A DNA stretch of 64,000 bases from Oceanobacillus saliphilus (GCF_023522835.1 NZ_JALCZU010000011.1:62001-126000), one strand, 5' to 3'. Shown: positions 40,761 to 50,457, counted from the first letter of the stretch. Notes: generated from the letters alone by a model not told the origin. Numbers and translations: made by a program.

Positions 40761-40955
40761 ATGGAGAAAGAATTTGGCTTAAATGATGTTGTACAAATGA
40801 AAAAACCTCATCCGTGCGGTGAAAACAGTTGGAAAGTTATTCGAATGGGTATGGACATTCGAATAAAATGCCTTGGTTGCGGACATAGTGTTATGATCCC
40901 GCGGAGAGATTTTACAAAGAAGATGAAAAAGGTCATTGCAAAAGCAGAGGAATAA
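40761..40955 (+). CDS. DUF951 protein (YyzM-like)
   Basis: A 64-residue protein: VVQMKKPHPCGENSWKVIRMG then DIRIKCLGCGHSVMIPRRDF. The HPCG and CLGCG cysteines probably bind zinc. This is the DUF951/YyzM family, always close to ychF in bacilli. Function unknown; a nucleic-acid-binding role is plausible. AAAGGAGAG precedes the ATG. Confidence 0.88.
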   Translation: MEKEFGLNDVVQMKKPHPCGENSWKVIRMGMDIRIKCLGCGHSVMIPRRDFTKKMKKVIAKAEE

Positions 40956-41145
40956 ATAGAGCAATGTGGTCCTTGAGCGTGAATGGAAGTGTTGCACCAC
41001 TAGTAACGACCCTAGAATAGTCGTGACTTTAGTCTTGCGATGGTAAAAAATATTTTAAAATAGTTAAAATTGACTATGATGCTCTTAAAATAGTAATATT
41101 AGGGTATAAAGAGATATAAAAAATAAAAAGTAATAGGGTTTCAAG

Positions 41146-41184
41146 CAAAAATAGGCATCCATCATATGCCTATTTTTGTTTTTT
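41146..41184 (+). terminator. Intrinsic terminator before ychF
   Basis: AAAAATAGGCAT / ATGCCTATTTTT stem with a 7-nt loop and further Ts. It closes the YkvI-MscS-DUF951 unit. The remaining part of 40956-41271 is A/T-rich, with nothing else recognised. Confidence 0.88.
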
Positions 41185-41271
41185 ACTCGCTTGTCTTTTT
41201 ACATACTAATATCTATAATTGGAATAACGAACGCGTTCAGATGAATGGTATCCTTAAGGAGTGAAAGTTTA

Positions 41272-42372
41272 ATGGCATTAACAGCAGGAATCGTCGGACT
41301 TCCGAATGTGGGGAAATCCACGCTTTTTAACGCAATTACACAGGCAGGAGCAGAAGCGGCTAACTATCCGTTTGCTACGATCGATCCGAATGTTGGAATT
41401 GTGGAAGTACCTGACGAGCGCTTAAATAAATTAACGGAATTAGTAAAACCGAAAAAAACCGTACCAACAGCTTTTGAATTCACCGATATTGCAGGAATTG
41501 TCAAAGGGGCAAGCAAAGGTGAAGGACTGGGAAACCAATTTCTTTCCCATATTCGCCAGGTAGATGCAATCTGTCAGGTAGTCCGTTGTTTCGTGGATGA
41601 AAATATTACCCATGTATCGGGCAAGGTGGATCCGATTGATGATATTGAAATCATTAATCTGGAGCTGATATTGGCAGATTTGGAAACTGTAACGAAACGT
41701 TTTGCACGCGTTGAAAAACTTGCAAGGCAAAAAGATAAAGACGCTGTAGCGGAACATGATGTCCTGGTGAAAATAAAAGACGGACTGGAAGAAGAGAAAC
41801 CAGTAAGAGCTTTGGAATTCACCGAAGAACAACAAAAAGTGGTTAAAGGTCTGCACTTGTTAACGAGCAAACCAACATTGTATGTTGCGAATGTAAGTGA
41901 AGAAGAAGTTGCTGACCCTGATTCAAATGAAAATGTTCAAAAAGTAAGAGATTTCGCTGAAAAAGAAAATGCAGAAGTAATTGTGATCTGTGCCAAAATC
42001 GAGGAAGAAATTTCAGAACTTGATCAAGAAGAAAAAGAAATGTTCCTTGATGATTTAGGAATCACGGAGTCAGGACTTGATAAACTGATCAAAGCTTCTT
42101 ACAGCCTTTTAGGTTTGGCAACCTACTTCACTGCTGGTGAGCAGGAAGTGCGGGCATGGACTTTCCGTAAAGGAATTAAAGCACCACAGGCAGCGGGAAT
42201 TATTCATACCGATTTTGAAAGAGGTTTTATACGGGCAGAAACCGTTTCCTATGAAGATCTTGTCGATGCTGGATCGATGGGACATGCAAGGGAAAAAGGA
42301 AAAGTTAGATTAGAAGGGAAAGAATACATTGTTCAGGACGGGGATGTTATCCATTTCCGCTTTAATGTATAA
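41272..42372 (+). CDS. ychF: Redox-regulated ATPase YchF
   Basis: A 366-residue OBG-type P-loop protein that prefers ATP to GTP. G1 GLPNVGKSTLF is at residues 9-19, G3 FTDIAGIVKGASKGEGLGN follows, then a coiled-coil insert and a TGS-like C-terminal domain ending GDVIHFRFNV. Length is the family norm. I start at 41272 because AAGGAGTGA lies just upstream. The ychF-rpsF-ssb-rpsR order is typical of bacilli. Confidence 0.97.
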   Translation: MALTAGIVGLPNVGKSTLFNAITQAGAEAANYPFATIDPNVGIVEVPDERLNKLTELVKPKKTVPTAFEFTDIAGIVKGASKGEGLGNQFLSHIRQVDAICQVVRCFVDENITHVSGKVDPIDDIEIINLELILADLETVTKRFARVEKLARQKDKDAVAEHDVLVKIKDGLEEEKPVRALEFTEEQQKVVKGLHLLTSKPTLYVANVSEEEVADPDSNENVQKVRDFAEKENAEVIVICAKIEEEISELDQEEKEMFLDDLGITESGLDKLIKASYSLLGLATYFTAGEQEVRAWTFRKGIKAPQAAGIIHTDFERGFIRAETVSYEDLVDAGSMGHAREKGKVRLEGKEYIVQDGDVIHFRFNV

Positions 42373-42423
42373 ACCATTCGAACAGCAAAATTAGTAAAAC
42401 GTAAATTGGGATCTCTCGAAGGC

Positions 42424-42452
42424 TTGTTATTTTATAAAAGATTTGGTATAAT
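42424..42452 (+). promoter_or_regulatory. Promoter of rpsF-ssb-rpsR
   Basis: TTGTTA (42424-42429), 17-bp spacer with a TG extension, TATAAT (42447-42452). It lies 110 bp before rpsF, leaving room for a structured leader. Confidence 0.75.
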
Positions 42453-42488
42453 AAATCATTGTGAGTAATTAGACTATGATTATTCCTT

Positions 42489-42534
42489 GCTCCTATTGAG
42501 GAAATGGTGAAAGAACCATCTAATAGATAGGAGC
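42489..42534 (+). promoter_or_regulatory. Candidate S6:S18 autoregulatory leader of rpsF
   Basis: GCTCCTAT (42489-42496) pairs with ATAGGAGC (42527-42534), enclosing an inner hairpin ATGGT/ACCAT (42504-42519). CCGC follows at the stem end. A conserved leader of rpsF operons that binds the S6:S18 complex is known; this stem with its adjacent CCG fits that general form, but I cannot confirm the match by alignment. Confidence 0.5.
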
Positions 42535-42561
42535 CGCTAAGACCAAAAGGAGGTGTAACGG

Positions 42562-42849
42562 ATGAGAAAATACGAAATCATGTATATCATCCGCCCAGAC
42601 ATTGAAGAGGATGCTCAAACAGCTTTAATCGAGCGTTTCAACAAAATCCTAACTGATAATGGGGCGGAGATAGCTAAAGTAGATGAAAAAGGCAAGAAAC
42701 GTCTTGCTTATGAAATCAACGACTATCGTGATGGATATTATGTTTTGATCAACTTCAGCAGCGGTGATGAAGCAATAAACGAATTTGACCGACTTGCTAA
42801 GTTCTCAGATGATATTATTCGCCACATTGTAATTCGAGATGAACAATAA
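42562..42849 (+). CDS. rpsF: 30S ribosomal protein S6
   Basis: A 95-residue ribosomal protein starting [15 protein letters not shown] and containing the typical [15 protein letters not shown] segment. It binds S18 to form a heterodimer on the 30S platform. AAAGGAGGTG precedes the ATG. First gene of a three-gene operon with ssb and rpsR. Confidence 0.98.
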   Translation: MRKYEIMYIIRPDIEEDAQTALIERFNKILTDNGAEIAKVDEKGKKRLAYEINDYRDGYYVLINFSSGDEAINEFDRLAKFSDDIIRHIVIRDEQ

Positions 42850-42864
42850 TAAGGAGTGGTTCTG

Positions 42865-43377
42865 ATGTTAAATCGTGTCGTACTCGTAGGCAGGTTAACG
42901 AAGGATCCTGATTTACGTTATACACCAAATGGCGTTGCTGTAGCTAACTTTACGATTGCAGTAAACAGACCTTTTTCCAACCAGCAGGGAAACCGTGAAG
43001 CAGACTTCATTAACTGTGTTGTTTGGCGTAAACCGGCTGAAAACCTTGCAAACTACATGAAAAAAGGTAGTATGATTGGTGTGGATGGCCGTATTCAAAC
43101 GCGTACATTTGAAGGGCAAGATGGTAAAACTGTCTATGTAACGGAAGTGGTTGCTGACAGTGTACAATTTTTAGAGTCAAAAGGTTCCTCTTCTCAAGGA
43201 GGACAGGACTCATCAGGATTCCAGCAAAACAGAAATCAGAACCAATTTCAAAATCAGAATCAAAATCAATATCAGCAACAAAATCAGCAGAATCAGAATC
43301 AAAACCAAAATCAAGACGATCCATTTAAAAATAATGGAGAGCCTATCGATATATCAGACGATGATTTACCATTTTAG
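42865..43377 (+). CDS. ssb: Single-stranded DNA-binding protein
   Basis: A 170-residue SSB. The OB fold spans residues 1-105 ([20 protein letters not shown]... [23 protein letters not shown]). The linker (about 112-155) is almost pure Gln/Asn, and the acidic tip ends DDDLPF, which binds partner proteins. AAGGAGTGG sets the start at 42865 rather than three codons upstream. Between S6 and S18 genes as in most Firmicutes. Confidence 0.97.
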   Translation: MLNRVVLVGRLTKDPDLRYTPNGVAVANFTIAVNRPFSNQQGNREADFINCVVWRKPAENLANYMKKGSMIGVDGRIQTRTFEGQDGKTVYVTEVVADSVQFLESKGSSSQGGQDSSGFQQNRNQNQFQNQNQNQYQQQNQQNQNQNQNQDDPFKNNGEPIDISDDDLPF

Positions 43378-43398
43378 AATCTAAAAGGAGGGGTATCA

Positions 43399-43629
43399 AT
43401 GGCAGCACGTCGCGGACGCGCTAAGCGTCGTAAAGTCTGTTACTTCACAGCAAACGGAATTACACACATCGATTATAAAGATGTTGATTTGCTAAGACGT
43501 TTCATTTCTGAACGTGGAAAAATTCTTCCACGTCGTGTAACTGGAACATCTGCAAAATACCAACGTAAACTGACAATTGCAATTAAACGTTCTCGCACAA
43601 TGGCATTACTTCCATTTGTAGCAGAGTAA
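43399..43629 (+). CDS. rpsR: 30S ribosomal protein S18
   Basis: A 76-residue basic protein with the canonical core [22 protein letters not shown] and the [21 protein letters not shown] ending. It carries one cysteine near the N-terminus (RRKVCYF). AAAGGAGGGG precedes the ATG. Last gene of the rpsF operon, with a strong terminator next to it. Confidence 0.98.
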   Translation: MAARRGRAKRRKVCYFTANGITHIDYKDVDLLRRFISERGKILPRRVTGTSAKYQRKLTIAIKRSRTMALLPFVAE

Positions 43630-43633
43630 AGAG

Positions 43634-43672
43634 AAAAACCTCAAAATCTTATTTCTGATTTTGAGGTTTTTT
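43634..43672 (+). terminator. Intrinsic terminator of rpsF-ssb-rpsR
   Basis: AAAAACCTCAAAATC pairs perfectly with GATTTTGAGGTTTTT (15 bp) around an 8-nt loop. Confidence 0.92.
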
Positions 43673-43860
43673 AATTTGGAGATTGGAAAGTATATTTGTA
43701 AAACACGCTCTCCGTTCGTTTTAACATATCCATTATTGTAGTCAGCGTTTAATCGTTGAACAATTTATGTTAGCTGGGAATTAAAATGCACGGCTAATGT
43801 GGGAAATGCCATAGTTCACAATTACAGGGTGAACGAAATGAGCATGTTGGAATAAAACGG

Positions 43861-43965
43861 AGTCTGTCCCCAGCGTTTTAAGTTCTATAGCAATTGGGGA
43901 CAGGCGCTAAATATTGGAGCAATAAATTCTTACACCTAAACGACCACGCTCAGCGATAGCGGACT
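43861..43965. repeat. Inverted repeat and R1 remnant after rpsR
   Basis: TGTCCCCA (43865-43872) is matched inverted by TGGGGACA (43895-43902), next to AGCG/GGCGCT. From 43929 TTACACCTAAACGACCACGC matches an R1 end. No gene is supported in 43673-44026. Confidence 0.5.
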
Positions 43966-44026
43966 ACCCCACTGGTAGTTTCTACTTAACCTTGTCGGGG
44001 TTGATCAAGACGCTTCGGCTTCTATT

Positions 44027-44515
44027 CTACTTCCTAGGTTTTCGTTTCGGGTAAATGGAAATCATTTTTATTAATAATCCGATGGTATAGATAAACGCTA
44101 GAACAAGATATGTATCACTAACATGATAAATAAATGCGATGACCGTATAGAGCAGAAACGGTATAGTCGTCGTGAATGCACTCAGTTTCCATAGTATCGA
44201 GTATCGTAATTTGCGTTGCATGAAGAAAGCAATGCCCCTCCCGATATATGCAACAAGAGAAACACAAAGAATTACGAGGATTGCTATAGGAAGATAATAA
44301 AACATAAAAAAGTAGATAAGTTTAAAAATAAAATGGAGATTTGCTCCAAACCCAGATGATGCTGTTAGTCGTTGAATTAATTCAGGAATAGAGACAATTG
44401 CCAAGAGAATAAACATATAAATAACAGCAACATCCATTCCAATCCGATTCAATTGAAACATGGCATCTTTCTTCGGTAATTTGATGCTATGCAGAAAGAC
44501 TTGCAGATACGTCAT
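44027..44515 (-). CDS. DUF1189-like membrane protein
   Basis: A 162-residue protein with four likely membrane segments (about residues 27-45, 67-95, 108-125, 130-150) and a basic KRKPRK tail. The N-terminal pattern YLQVFLHSIKLPKKDAMFQLNRIG before the first helix recalls the DUF1189 family. Start at 44515 is set by AAGGA 8 bases upstream; the in-frame ATG at 44524 touches that sequence. It is transcribed against replication, alone. Function unknown. Confidence 0.65.
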   Translation of the reverse strand: MTYLQVFLHSIKLPKKDAMFQLNRIGMDVAVIYMFILLAIVSIPELIQRLTASSGFGANLHFIFKLIYFFMFYYLPIAILVILCVSLVAYIGRGIAFFMQRKLRYSILWKLSAFTTTIPFLLYTVIAFIYHVSDTYLVLAFIYTIGLLIKMISIYPKRKPRK

Positions 44516-44609
44516 GATTTTCATCCTTATTCATTGTTTAATTACAAATGTGAAGTACTTCTCGCATTTACTTCCATTATAATGGAAATCGTTGGATAAA
44601 GCTCTTTTT

Positions 44610-44698
44610 GGCAAGTATGAAAGTTGTTTATACTATCTTACTTGCATAAGTGTAACAAAGATTGTCACGGAAAGGCTTGGTAAAAACCAAGTTTTCTA
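44610..44698. repeat. Dispersed intergenic repeat, family R3, copy 2
   Basis: GGCAAGTATGAAAGTTGTTT... CTTACTTGCATAAGTGTAACAAAG, then CTTGGTAAAAACCAAGTTTTC. It aligns with 28173-28258 and 58914-58990. Confidence 0.65.
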
Positions 44699-44780
44699 CC
44701 ATGCAAAACGGATTAATTATGACAAATAATGACAAAATAGACCACTTTTCTACTTGCAGTCTTCAGGTGTGGCGCTTTTT

Positions 44781-44796
44781 TATTCCCCGGGAAATA
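44781..44796. other. Candidate Noc-binding site
   Basis: TATTCCCCGGGAAATA matches the Noc-binding consensus ATTTCCCGGGAAAT at all but one core position. It is intergenic, upstream of yybS. Noc itself is encoded 10 kb away. Confidence 0.5.
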
Positions 44797-44900
44797 ATAA
44801 TCTCTACATTTTCCGACAAGCCTTTCTTTAAAAATCATGTTATCATATAGAGTACGTAACAATTACTATATTTTTAACTAGCTTAGATGAGGTGCAATGA

Positions 44901-45845
44901 ATGAATCAATCAAGAAAAATGACAGATGGAGCACTGCTGCTTGCAGTATTCATGGTAATGTTGCTGATTACCCTTTTTGTCCCGGTATTAACGATATTTG
45001 GTATGTTCTTTTTGCCGATACCTTTTGTGTTATTTGCTTCGAGATATGGCCTTAAGCCTTCCTTATTAATGTTTGCTGTTGCATTAGTATTAACAGTATT
45101 AATCGCAACCTTTTTCTCTTTACCGCTTGCTATATTAATGGGAGTCGGTGGGATAACGATAGGAACTGCCATTTATAAAGATATATCACCATATGAAACA
45201 TGGGCCAGAGGTACATTGGGATTTGTTGTCGGTCTATTGTTTATTTTTGTTTTTAGCCAAGTATTATTTTCTGTTAACTGGGTCCAAGAGTTTGAAGTCA
45301 TCCTTACAGACTCCATGGAAATGAGCGCTTCCCTGATGGAAACATTAGGCGTTGCCGGACAATCGGCAGAATTTGAAGAGCTGATGCAATTGCAGATTCA
45401 GGGTTTAATTAATTTACTGCCTGTTGGGTTAGCTTTATCTGCTCTATTGCTTGCTTTTATCTCACAATGGATCAGTTATAAATTTATAAACAGACTTGAA
45501 AAGAAAGAGCTTCGTTTTTCACCTTTTCGCAATCTCAGATTCCCAACTTCAATTATATGGGTTTACTTTTTTGCATTATTCTTTTCTTTTTTCGGTCTCG
45601 ATTCAACAAGCTTTTTCTTTATAGCAGTACAGAATGTCCTCGTTCTTACAGGTCTGATACTGTCGCTGCAGGGCTTTTCCTTTATATTCTTTTATGCCCA
45701 TCATAAGAAAATGTCAAAATTTATACCGATCCTTATTGTAGTTCTTACAATACTTTTCCCAACATTTCTGCTTTATTTCATAAGAATCTTAGGTATAATT
45801 GATATAGGCTTTAGGTTAAGAGATCACCTGGAAAGCAAAAAATAG
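44901..45845 (+). CDS. yybS: YybS family membrane protein (DUF2232)
   Basis: A 314-residue polytopic membrane protein with about eight hydrophobic helices. The N-terminus TDGALLLAVFMVMLLITLFVP and position directly before gdpP match YybS of B. subtilis (DUF2232). The fold recalls S-components or other small-molecule carriers, but its role is not known. GATGAGGTG precedes the ATG. It is 42 bases before gdpP and is probably co-transcribed with gdpP and rplI. Confidence 0.9.
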   Translation: MNQSRKMTDGALLLAVFMVMLLITLFVPVLTIFGMFFLPIPFVLFASRYGLKPSLLMFAVALVLTVLIATFFSLPLAILMGVGGITIGTAIYKDISPYETWARGTLGFVVGLLFIFVFSQVLFSVNWVQEFEVILTDSMEMSASLMETLGVAGQSAEFEELMQLQIQGLINLLPVGLALSALLLAFISQWISYKFINRLEKKELRFSPFRNLRFPTSIIWVYFFALFFSFFGLDSTSFFFIAVQNVLVLTGLILSLQGFSFIFFYAHHKKMSKFIPILIVVLTILFPTFLLYFIRILGIIDIGFRLRDHLESKK

Positions 45846-45887
45846 CATGAAATAATTGCAGGTGATATGAAATAGGAGCTGAATGCG

Positions 45888-47864
45888 ATGCCGGACTTAC
45901 AAAAAAAACCAACACTAAGCAGCCATTTATGGGTTATTTACTTATTATCCGTTATTCTGCTTGGTGTCATTTGGTATTTCCAATGGATGCTTGGTCTCAT
46001 AATGACTGTCGTTTTGGCTGCCTCCTTTTATTATAGTATCCGGACGGAAAGAGCACTTCTTGATGAAGCAGAACAGTATATTTCCACTATCTCCCACCGG
46101 ATAAAGAAGGTTGGGGAAGAAGCGTTACTGGAAATGCCATTTGGAATCATTCTGTATAATGAAGATTACAATATTGAATGGGCCAATCCCTATATGAATA
46201 AATTCAGTGAAGAAAGTGATTCACTGGTTGGTGACTCGCTAAACAAGCTATCTGAAAGTCTTATTCCAATGATAAAAGAGAATAAAGATAGTGTGTCGAT
46301 TGAAATGGATTCGTACAAATTTCATACCATCATCCGAAAAGAAGAGCGACTGCTTTATTTGCTTGATCGAACAGATCAGGAAGAATTACAGCAAATGTAC
46401 CATAATGATCAAACGATACTTGCAATAATCTTCCTCGACAATTATGAGGAAATCACCCAAAACATGGATGATACTGCAAAAAGTCAGTTGAACTCACAGG
46501 TAACCACGGTATTGAATCGTTGGGCGAGTCATTATGGTTTATATTTAAAACGAACTTCACAGGAGAGATTTTTGGCAGTTGGAACGAAGGAAATTCTTCA
46601 GAAACTGGAGAAGGTTAAATTTGATATTCTTGATGAAGTACGTGAAATGAATGGTGCTGACAATAACCCAGTTACATTAAGTATTGGTGTAGGGGTAGGT
46701 AATATTAGCCTGCCTGAACTTGGCGAGCTGGCACAATCAAGTCTTGATTTGGCATTAGGCCGTGGTGGAGACCAGGTCGCAATTAAAGAAGACCAGGGTA
46801 AAGTACGCTTTTACGGTGGCAAAACAAATCCGATGGAAAAGAGAACACGTGTGAGAGCCCGGGTCATTTCCCATGCATTAAAAGAATTGGTCAAGGCGAG
46901 TGACAATGTGATTATCATGGGACATAAGTCACCAGATATGGATTCACTAGGTGCGGCAATTGGTGTATTAAACATTGCAAAGATCAATAAAGTTAAAGGG
47001 CATATCGTTTTTGATTCAAATGATTTGGATACCGGCGTATACCGTCTCGTTGATGCTATTAAAGCAGATGAAGAATTATGGAGCTACTTTATCGAACCAG
47101 ATGAAGCAGAAGAAATAATAACGAACAGAAGTTTATTGGTTATTGTAGATACACATAAACCATCGATGGTCGCTATTGAAAGTCTGCTTAACAAGACGGA
47201 TTACAAGGTAGTTATCGATCATCACCGCAGAGGGGAAGATTTCATCGATAATCCAACACTGGTATACATGGAGCCATATGCCTCATCGACAGCTGAACTT
47301 GTAACAGAGTTGCTGGAATATCAGCCAAAAGGAACGAAACTGAAAATGCTGGAAGCTACAGCGTTGCTGGCAGGTATTATTGTCGATACAAAGAGCTTTA
47401 CATTAAGAACTGGTTCACGAACGTTTGATGCTGCGTCCTATTTGCGCTCAAAAGGTGCGGATACGGTCTTGGTACAGCAATTTATGAAAGAAGATCTGGA
47501 CCTCTATATCAAACGAAGTAAAATTATAGAACGAGCTAAAATATATCGTGAACATATTGCCATCGCAAAGGCAGAATCAGGAACAGCATACAGCCCGGTA
47601 TTAATAGCGCAAACCGCGGATACGCTGCTGACGATGACAGGAATTACAGCATCTTTTGTTCTCTCCGAACGAAAGGATGGCAGAATAGGGATCAGTGCCA
47701 GATCGCTTGGTGATGTAAATGTGCAGGTGATTATGGAAAAAATGAACGGTGGTGGCCACTTAACGAACGCCGCTACTCAAATAGAGGATACAACCATTAA
47801 TGATTCGGAAGCATTCTTGATCGATATTTTGAATGAGTATTATGAAGGGAGAGAATCGGAATGA
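45888..47864 (+). CDS. gdpP: Cyclic-di-AMP phosphodiesterase GdpP
   Basis: A 658-residue membrane enzyme that hydrolyses c-di-AMP. Two N-terminal helices (about 12-50) are followed by a haem-binding-type PAS domain, a degenerate GGDEF domain (about 175-305) and the DHH/DHHA1 catalytic part: SPDMDSLGA (about 348-356), VDTHKPS and VIDHHRRG (about 442-448), then the [10 protein letters not shown] of DHHA1. c-di-AMP controls osmolyte and K+ transport, relevant to the opuA genes nearby. Its stop overlaps the rplI start by 4 bases. Confidence 0.96.
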   Translation: MPDLQKKPTLSSHLWVIYLLSVILLGVIWYFQWMLGLIMTVVLAASFYYSIRTERALLDEAEQYISTISHRIKKVGEEALLEMPFGIILYNEDYNIEWANPYMNKFSEESDSLVGDSLNKLSESLIPMIKENKDSVSIEMDSYKFHTIIRKEERLLYLLDRTDQEELQQMYHNDQTILAIIFLDNYEEITQNMDDTAKSQLNSQVTTVLNRWASHYGLYLKRTSQERFLAVGTKEILQKLEKVKFDILDEVREMNGADNNPVTLSIGVGVGNISLPELGELAQSSLDLALGRGGDQVAIKEDQGKVRFYGGKTNPMEKRTRVRARVISHALKELVKASDNVIIMGHKSPDMDSLGAAIGVLNIAKINKVKGHIVFDSNDLDTGVYRLVDAIKADEELWSYFIEPDEAEEIITNRSLLVIVDTHKPSMVAIESLLNKTDYKVVIDHHRRGEDFIDNPTLVYMEPYASSTAELVTELLEYQPKGTKLKMLEATALLAGIIVDTKSFTLRTGSRTFDAASYLRSKGADTVLVQQFMKEDLDLYIKRSKIIERAKIYREHIAIAKAESGTAYSPVLIAQTADTLLTMTGITASFVLSERKDGRIGISARSLGDVNVQVIMEKMNGGGHLTNAATQIEDTTINDSEAFLIDILNEYYEGRESE

Positions 47865-48307
47865 AAGTAATTTTTCTTAAAGATGTTAAAGGTAAAGCTA
47901 AAAAAGGCGAGGTAAAAAATGTTCCCGATGGATATGCACGTAACTATCTATTGAAAAATAATTTGGCCGAGGAGGCCACTGCAGGAAGTTTGAAGGCACT
48001 TGAAGCCCAAAAGCGAAAAAGCAGTCAGCTGGAACAACAGGAAAAAGAAGAAGCTATCAATCTTAAAGATACGTTAGCAGAATTGACAATTGAACTGAAA
48101 GCAAAATCAGGTGAAAGTGGTCGTCTGTTTGGTTCTATTACAAGTAAACAGATTGCGGATGCTTTGCAGAAGCAACATGGTTATAAGGTAGATAAACGAA
48201 AAATTGAGCTGGACCAGCCAATCCGTGCATTGGGATATACAACGGTACCGGTTAAGCTTCATCCGGAGGTTTCTGGTTCTGTTAAAGTTCATGTAAGTGA
48301 ACAGTAA
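47861..48307 (+). CDS. rplI: 50S ribosomal protein L9
   Basis: A 148-residue two-domain ribosomal protein. The N-terminal domain reads [21 protein letters not shown] with the signature GYARNYLL; a long connecting helix of about 35 residues follows (rich in K/E/Q), then the C-terminal rRNA-binding domain ([16 protein letters not shown]). ATG overlaps the gdpP stop (ATGA). A perfect 18-bp palindromic hairpin lies downstream. Confidence 0.97.
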   Translation: MKVIFLKDVKGKAKKGEVKNVPDGYARNYLLKNNLAEEATAGSLKALEAQKRKSSQLEQQEKEEAINLKDTLAELTIELKAKSGESGRLFGSITSKQIADALQKQHGYKVDKRKIELDQPIRALGYTTVPVKLHPEVSGSVKVHVSEQ

Positions 48308-48332
48308 CTATAAAGATTTGAAAATGAATAAT

Positions 48333-48374
48333 CATACAGAAGAAATCGGCTTATTTGCCGATTTCTTCTGTATG
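48333..48374 (+). terminator. Perfect 18-bp hairpin after rplI
   Basis: CATACAGAAGAAATCGGC and its exact complement flank a 6-nt loop (TTATTT). No T run follows, so it may act as a weak terminator or an mRNA 3' stabiliser before dnaC. Confidence 0.6.
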
Positions 48375-48440
48375 TGGCAGGTTGCTGGCGTTTATTGGTA
48401 AACTAAAAAACTAGAAGGTTATCTGAAGGGGGAGAGAGCG

Positions 48441-49817
48441 ATGAGTCAAACGTGGAATGATAGAACACCACCACATAATATAGAAGCGGAGCAATCTGTA
48501 ATTGGAGCTATATTTCTAGAGCCCCAAGCATTTTCGACAGCATCTGAGTTACTCGTTCCTGAAGACTTTTATCGTGCAAGTCATCAGCGGATTTTCGCTG
48601 CCATGATGAGTCTTTCCGAAAAGGGAGAGCCCATTGATGTTGTCACGGTCACAACCTATTTAAATAATAAAAAACAGCTGGAAGAAGCAGGTGGCGTAAC
48701 CTATCTTTCACAAGTAGCGGAAAGTGTTCCGACAGCTGCCAATATAGAATTTTACAGTAAAATTGTTGAGGAAAAAGCAATCCTTAGACGACTGATCCGA
48801 ACGGCTACGGACATTGTGACTTCTACTTTTGAAAAGGAAGACGAAATTGAAGATTTACTGAACGATGCAGAAAAAAATATTCTTGAAGTTTCCGGACGTA
48901 AAAATACCGGAGCATTTAAAAATATTAAAGATGTATTGATTGATGTATATGATAATATTGAACAGCTTCATCAGCAGCAAGGTGATGTGACTGGTGTCCC
49001 AACAGGATTCCATGATTTGGACCGGATAACTTCTGGGTTTCAGCCAAATGATCTAATCATCATTGCAGCCCGACCTTCAGTTGGTAAAACCGCATTCGCC
49101 CTTAATGTTGCTCAAAACGTAGCTGTGAAAACAGAACAGAACGTAGCTATTTTCAGCCTGGAAATGGGTGCAGAACAACTTGTCCAGCGTATGCTTTGTG
49201 CTGAAGGGAATATCGATGCACAGCGGCTTCGTAATGGACAGCTACAGGCAGATGACTGGGGAAAGCTGACAATGGCTATGGGGTCCTTATCTAACGCTGG
49301 AATCTATATTGATGATTCCCCAGGGGTCCGTGTCAGTGAAATCCGCTCCAAATGCAGACGTTTGAAACAGGAGCATGGACTAGGCATGATTCTGATAGAT
49401 TATTTGCAGCTTATTCAAGGAAGCGGAAGTTCTCGTGAAAACCGACAACAGGAAGTATCGGAAATCTCCCGTTCTCTAAAAGCACTTGCCCGTGAATTAA
49501 AGGTACCTTTAATAGCCTTGTCACAGCTATCCCGTGGTGTTGAATCCCGTCAGGACAAACGTCCAATGATGTCGGATATCCGTGAATCAGGAAGTATTGA
49601 GCAAGATGCTGATATCGTAGGATTCCTTTATCGTGATGATTATTATGATAAGGAAACAGAGAAGCAGAATATTATCGAAATCATTATTGCCAAGCAACGT
49701 AATGGCCCGACTGGAACGGTTGAACTTGCATTCGTAAAAGAATACAACAAATTCGTTGATCTGGACCATCGTTATCAACAGGGCGACGTCCCCCCAGCGA
49801 TGATGCAGCAAGCATAG
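48441..49817 (+). CDS. dnaC: Replicative DNA helicase (DnaB-type; DnaC in B. subtilis)
   Basis: A 458-residue hexameric helicase. The N-terminal DnaB domain begins TPPHNIEAEQSVIGAIFLEP; a linker helix leads to the RecA-like domain with Walker A AARPSVGKTAF (about residue 210), Walker B LGMILIDYLQLI and the arginine-finger region. It unwinds DNA at the fork, loaded by DnaA/DnaD/DnaI. No intein is present. GGGGGAGAG precedes the ATG, and a terminator follows. Confidence 0.97.
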   Translation: MSQTWNDRTPPHNIEAEQSVIGAIFLEPQAFSTASELLVPEDFYRASHQRIFAAMMSLSEKGEPIDVVTVTTYLNNKKQLEEAGGVTYLSQVAESVPTAANIEFYSKIVEEKAILRRLIRTATDIVTSTFEKEDEIEDLLNDAEKNILEVSGRKNTGAFKNIKDVLIDVYDNIEQLHQQQGDVTGVPTGFHDLDRITSGFQPNDLIIIAARPSVGKTAFALNVAQNVAVKTEQNVAIFSLEMGAEQLVQRMLCAEGNIDAQRLRNGQLQADDWGKLTMAMGSLSNAGIYIDDSPGVRVSEIRSKCRRLKQEHGLGMILIDYLQLIQGSGSSRENRQQEVSEISRSLKALARELKVPLIALSQLSRGVESRQDKRPMMSDIRESGSIEQDADIVGFLYRDDYYDKETEKQNIIEIIIAKQRNGPTGTVELAFVKEYNKFVDLDHRYQQGDVPPAMMQQA

Positions 49818-49825
49818 TTATATAC

Positions 49826-49859
49826 AAAAAAACAGCCCTTTTAACAGGCTGTTTTTTTG
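49826..49859 (+). terminator. Intrinsic terminator of dnaC
   Basis: AAAACAGCC / GGCTGTTTT stem with an 8-nt loop and a seven-T run, 15 bases after the stop codon. Confidence 0.9.
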
Positions 49860-50033
49860 TATACTATTTTTATAAGCTACTTGTGTAATGTTTGTTAAAT
49901 TACTCGCAATTTCCGTCGCACTGGGCGTTCCAAAACCAAGAGTTATGGTTTTTTTTATTATGAGAATTGGAAAGGGGATTCAAAAAAAAAATTTGGAATC
50001 TTATGGTAGTATAAATGGAAATTCTGATAAAGT

Positions 50034-50048
50034 GTACTTAAAGTAACT
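50034..50048. repeat. 15-bp direct repeat, unit 1 (left of accessory gene 1)
   Basis: GTACTTAAAGTAACT. The same 15-mer recurs at 50479, and its 12-bp core recurs at 50804, all in the same orientation, each outside a small accessory gene. Confidence 0.75.
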
Positions 50049-50082
50049 TGCAGATTTGTTGAATAACAAAGGGGGGGATTTT

Positions 50083-50457
50083 ATGAATATTATGGAAAAA
50101 ATACTTACGCCTGTGTTGAGTTCCATAGCTTTAGCATTGATATTATCTTTTGGTTCTGAATATTTTTTATCAATAATAATGTACTCCTTGCCTGTATTTC
50201 TCATTGGTGGAACCCTATTCTCATTTGCAGTTGATAACATTTTAGAAATGGTGAAACTTAAGAAAAGATACTATAATTATCTTATTTCTTTTATTCTGTA
50301 TGGTATCGGAGGAGTTATAATTATTACTATTTTTGCATTGTTTCAAGGTAGTATTTCAGAAGTTTCTCTTACCCCTTTGCTTGTGCTTGGAGTCCTTCCT
50401 GGATTGATTTATTTTCATTTAAGCTTAATTTTAAATACATTGATTAGTAAGATTTGA
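50083..50457 (+). CDS. Uncharacterised four-helix membrane protein
   Basis: A 124-residue protein with four hydrophobic segments (about residues 10-30, 32-50, 67-90 and 96-118) joined by short loops; the longest loop has MVKLKKRYYN. It starts at the ATG at 50083, with AAAGGGGGGGAT 4-5 bases upstream; an earlier TTG would precede this site. I recognise no family. AT-rich, single gene, lying exactly between two copies of a short direct repeat, which suggests an inserted unit. Confidence 0.65.
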   Translation: MNIMEKILTPVLSSIALALILSFGSEYFLSIIMYSLPVFLIGGTLFSFAVDNILEMVKLKKRYYNYLISFILYGIGGVIIITIFALFQGSISEVSLTPLLVLGVLPGLIYFHLSLILNTLISKI

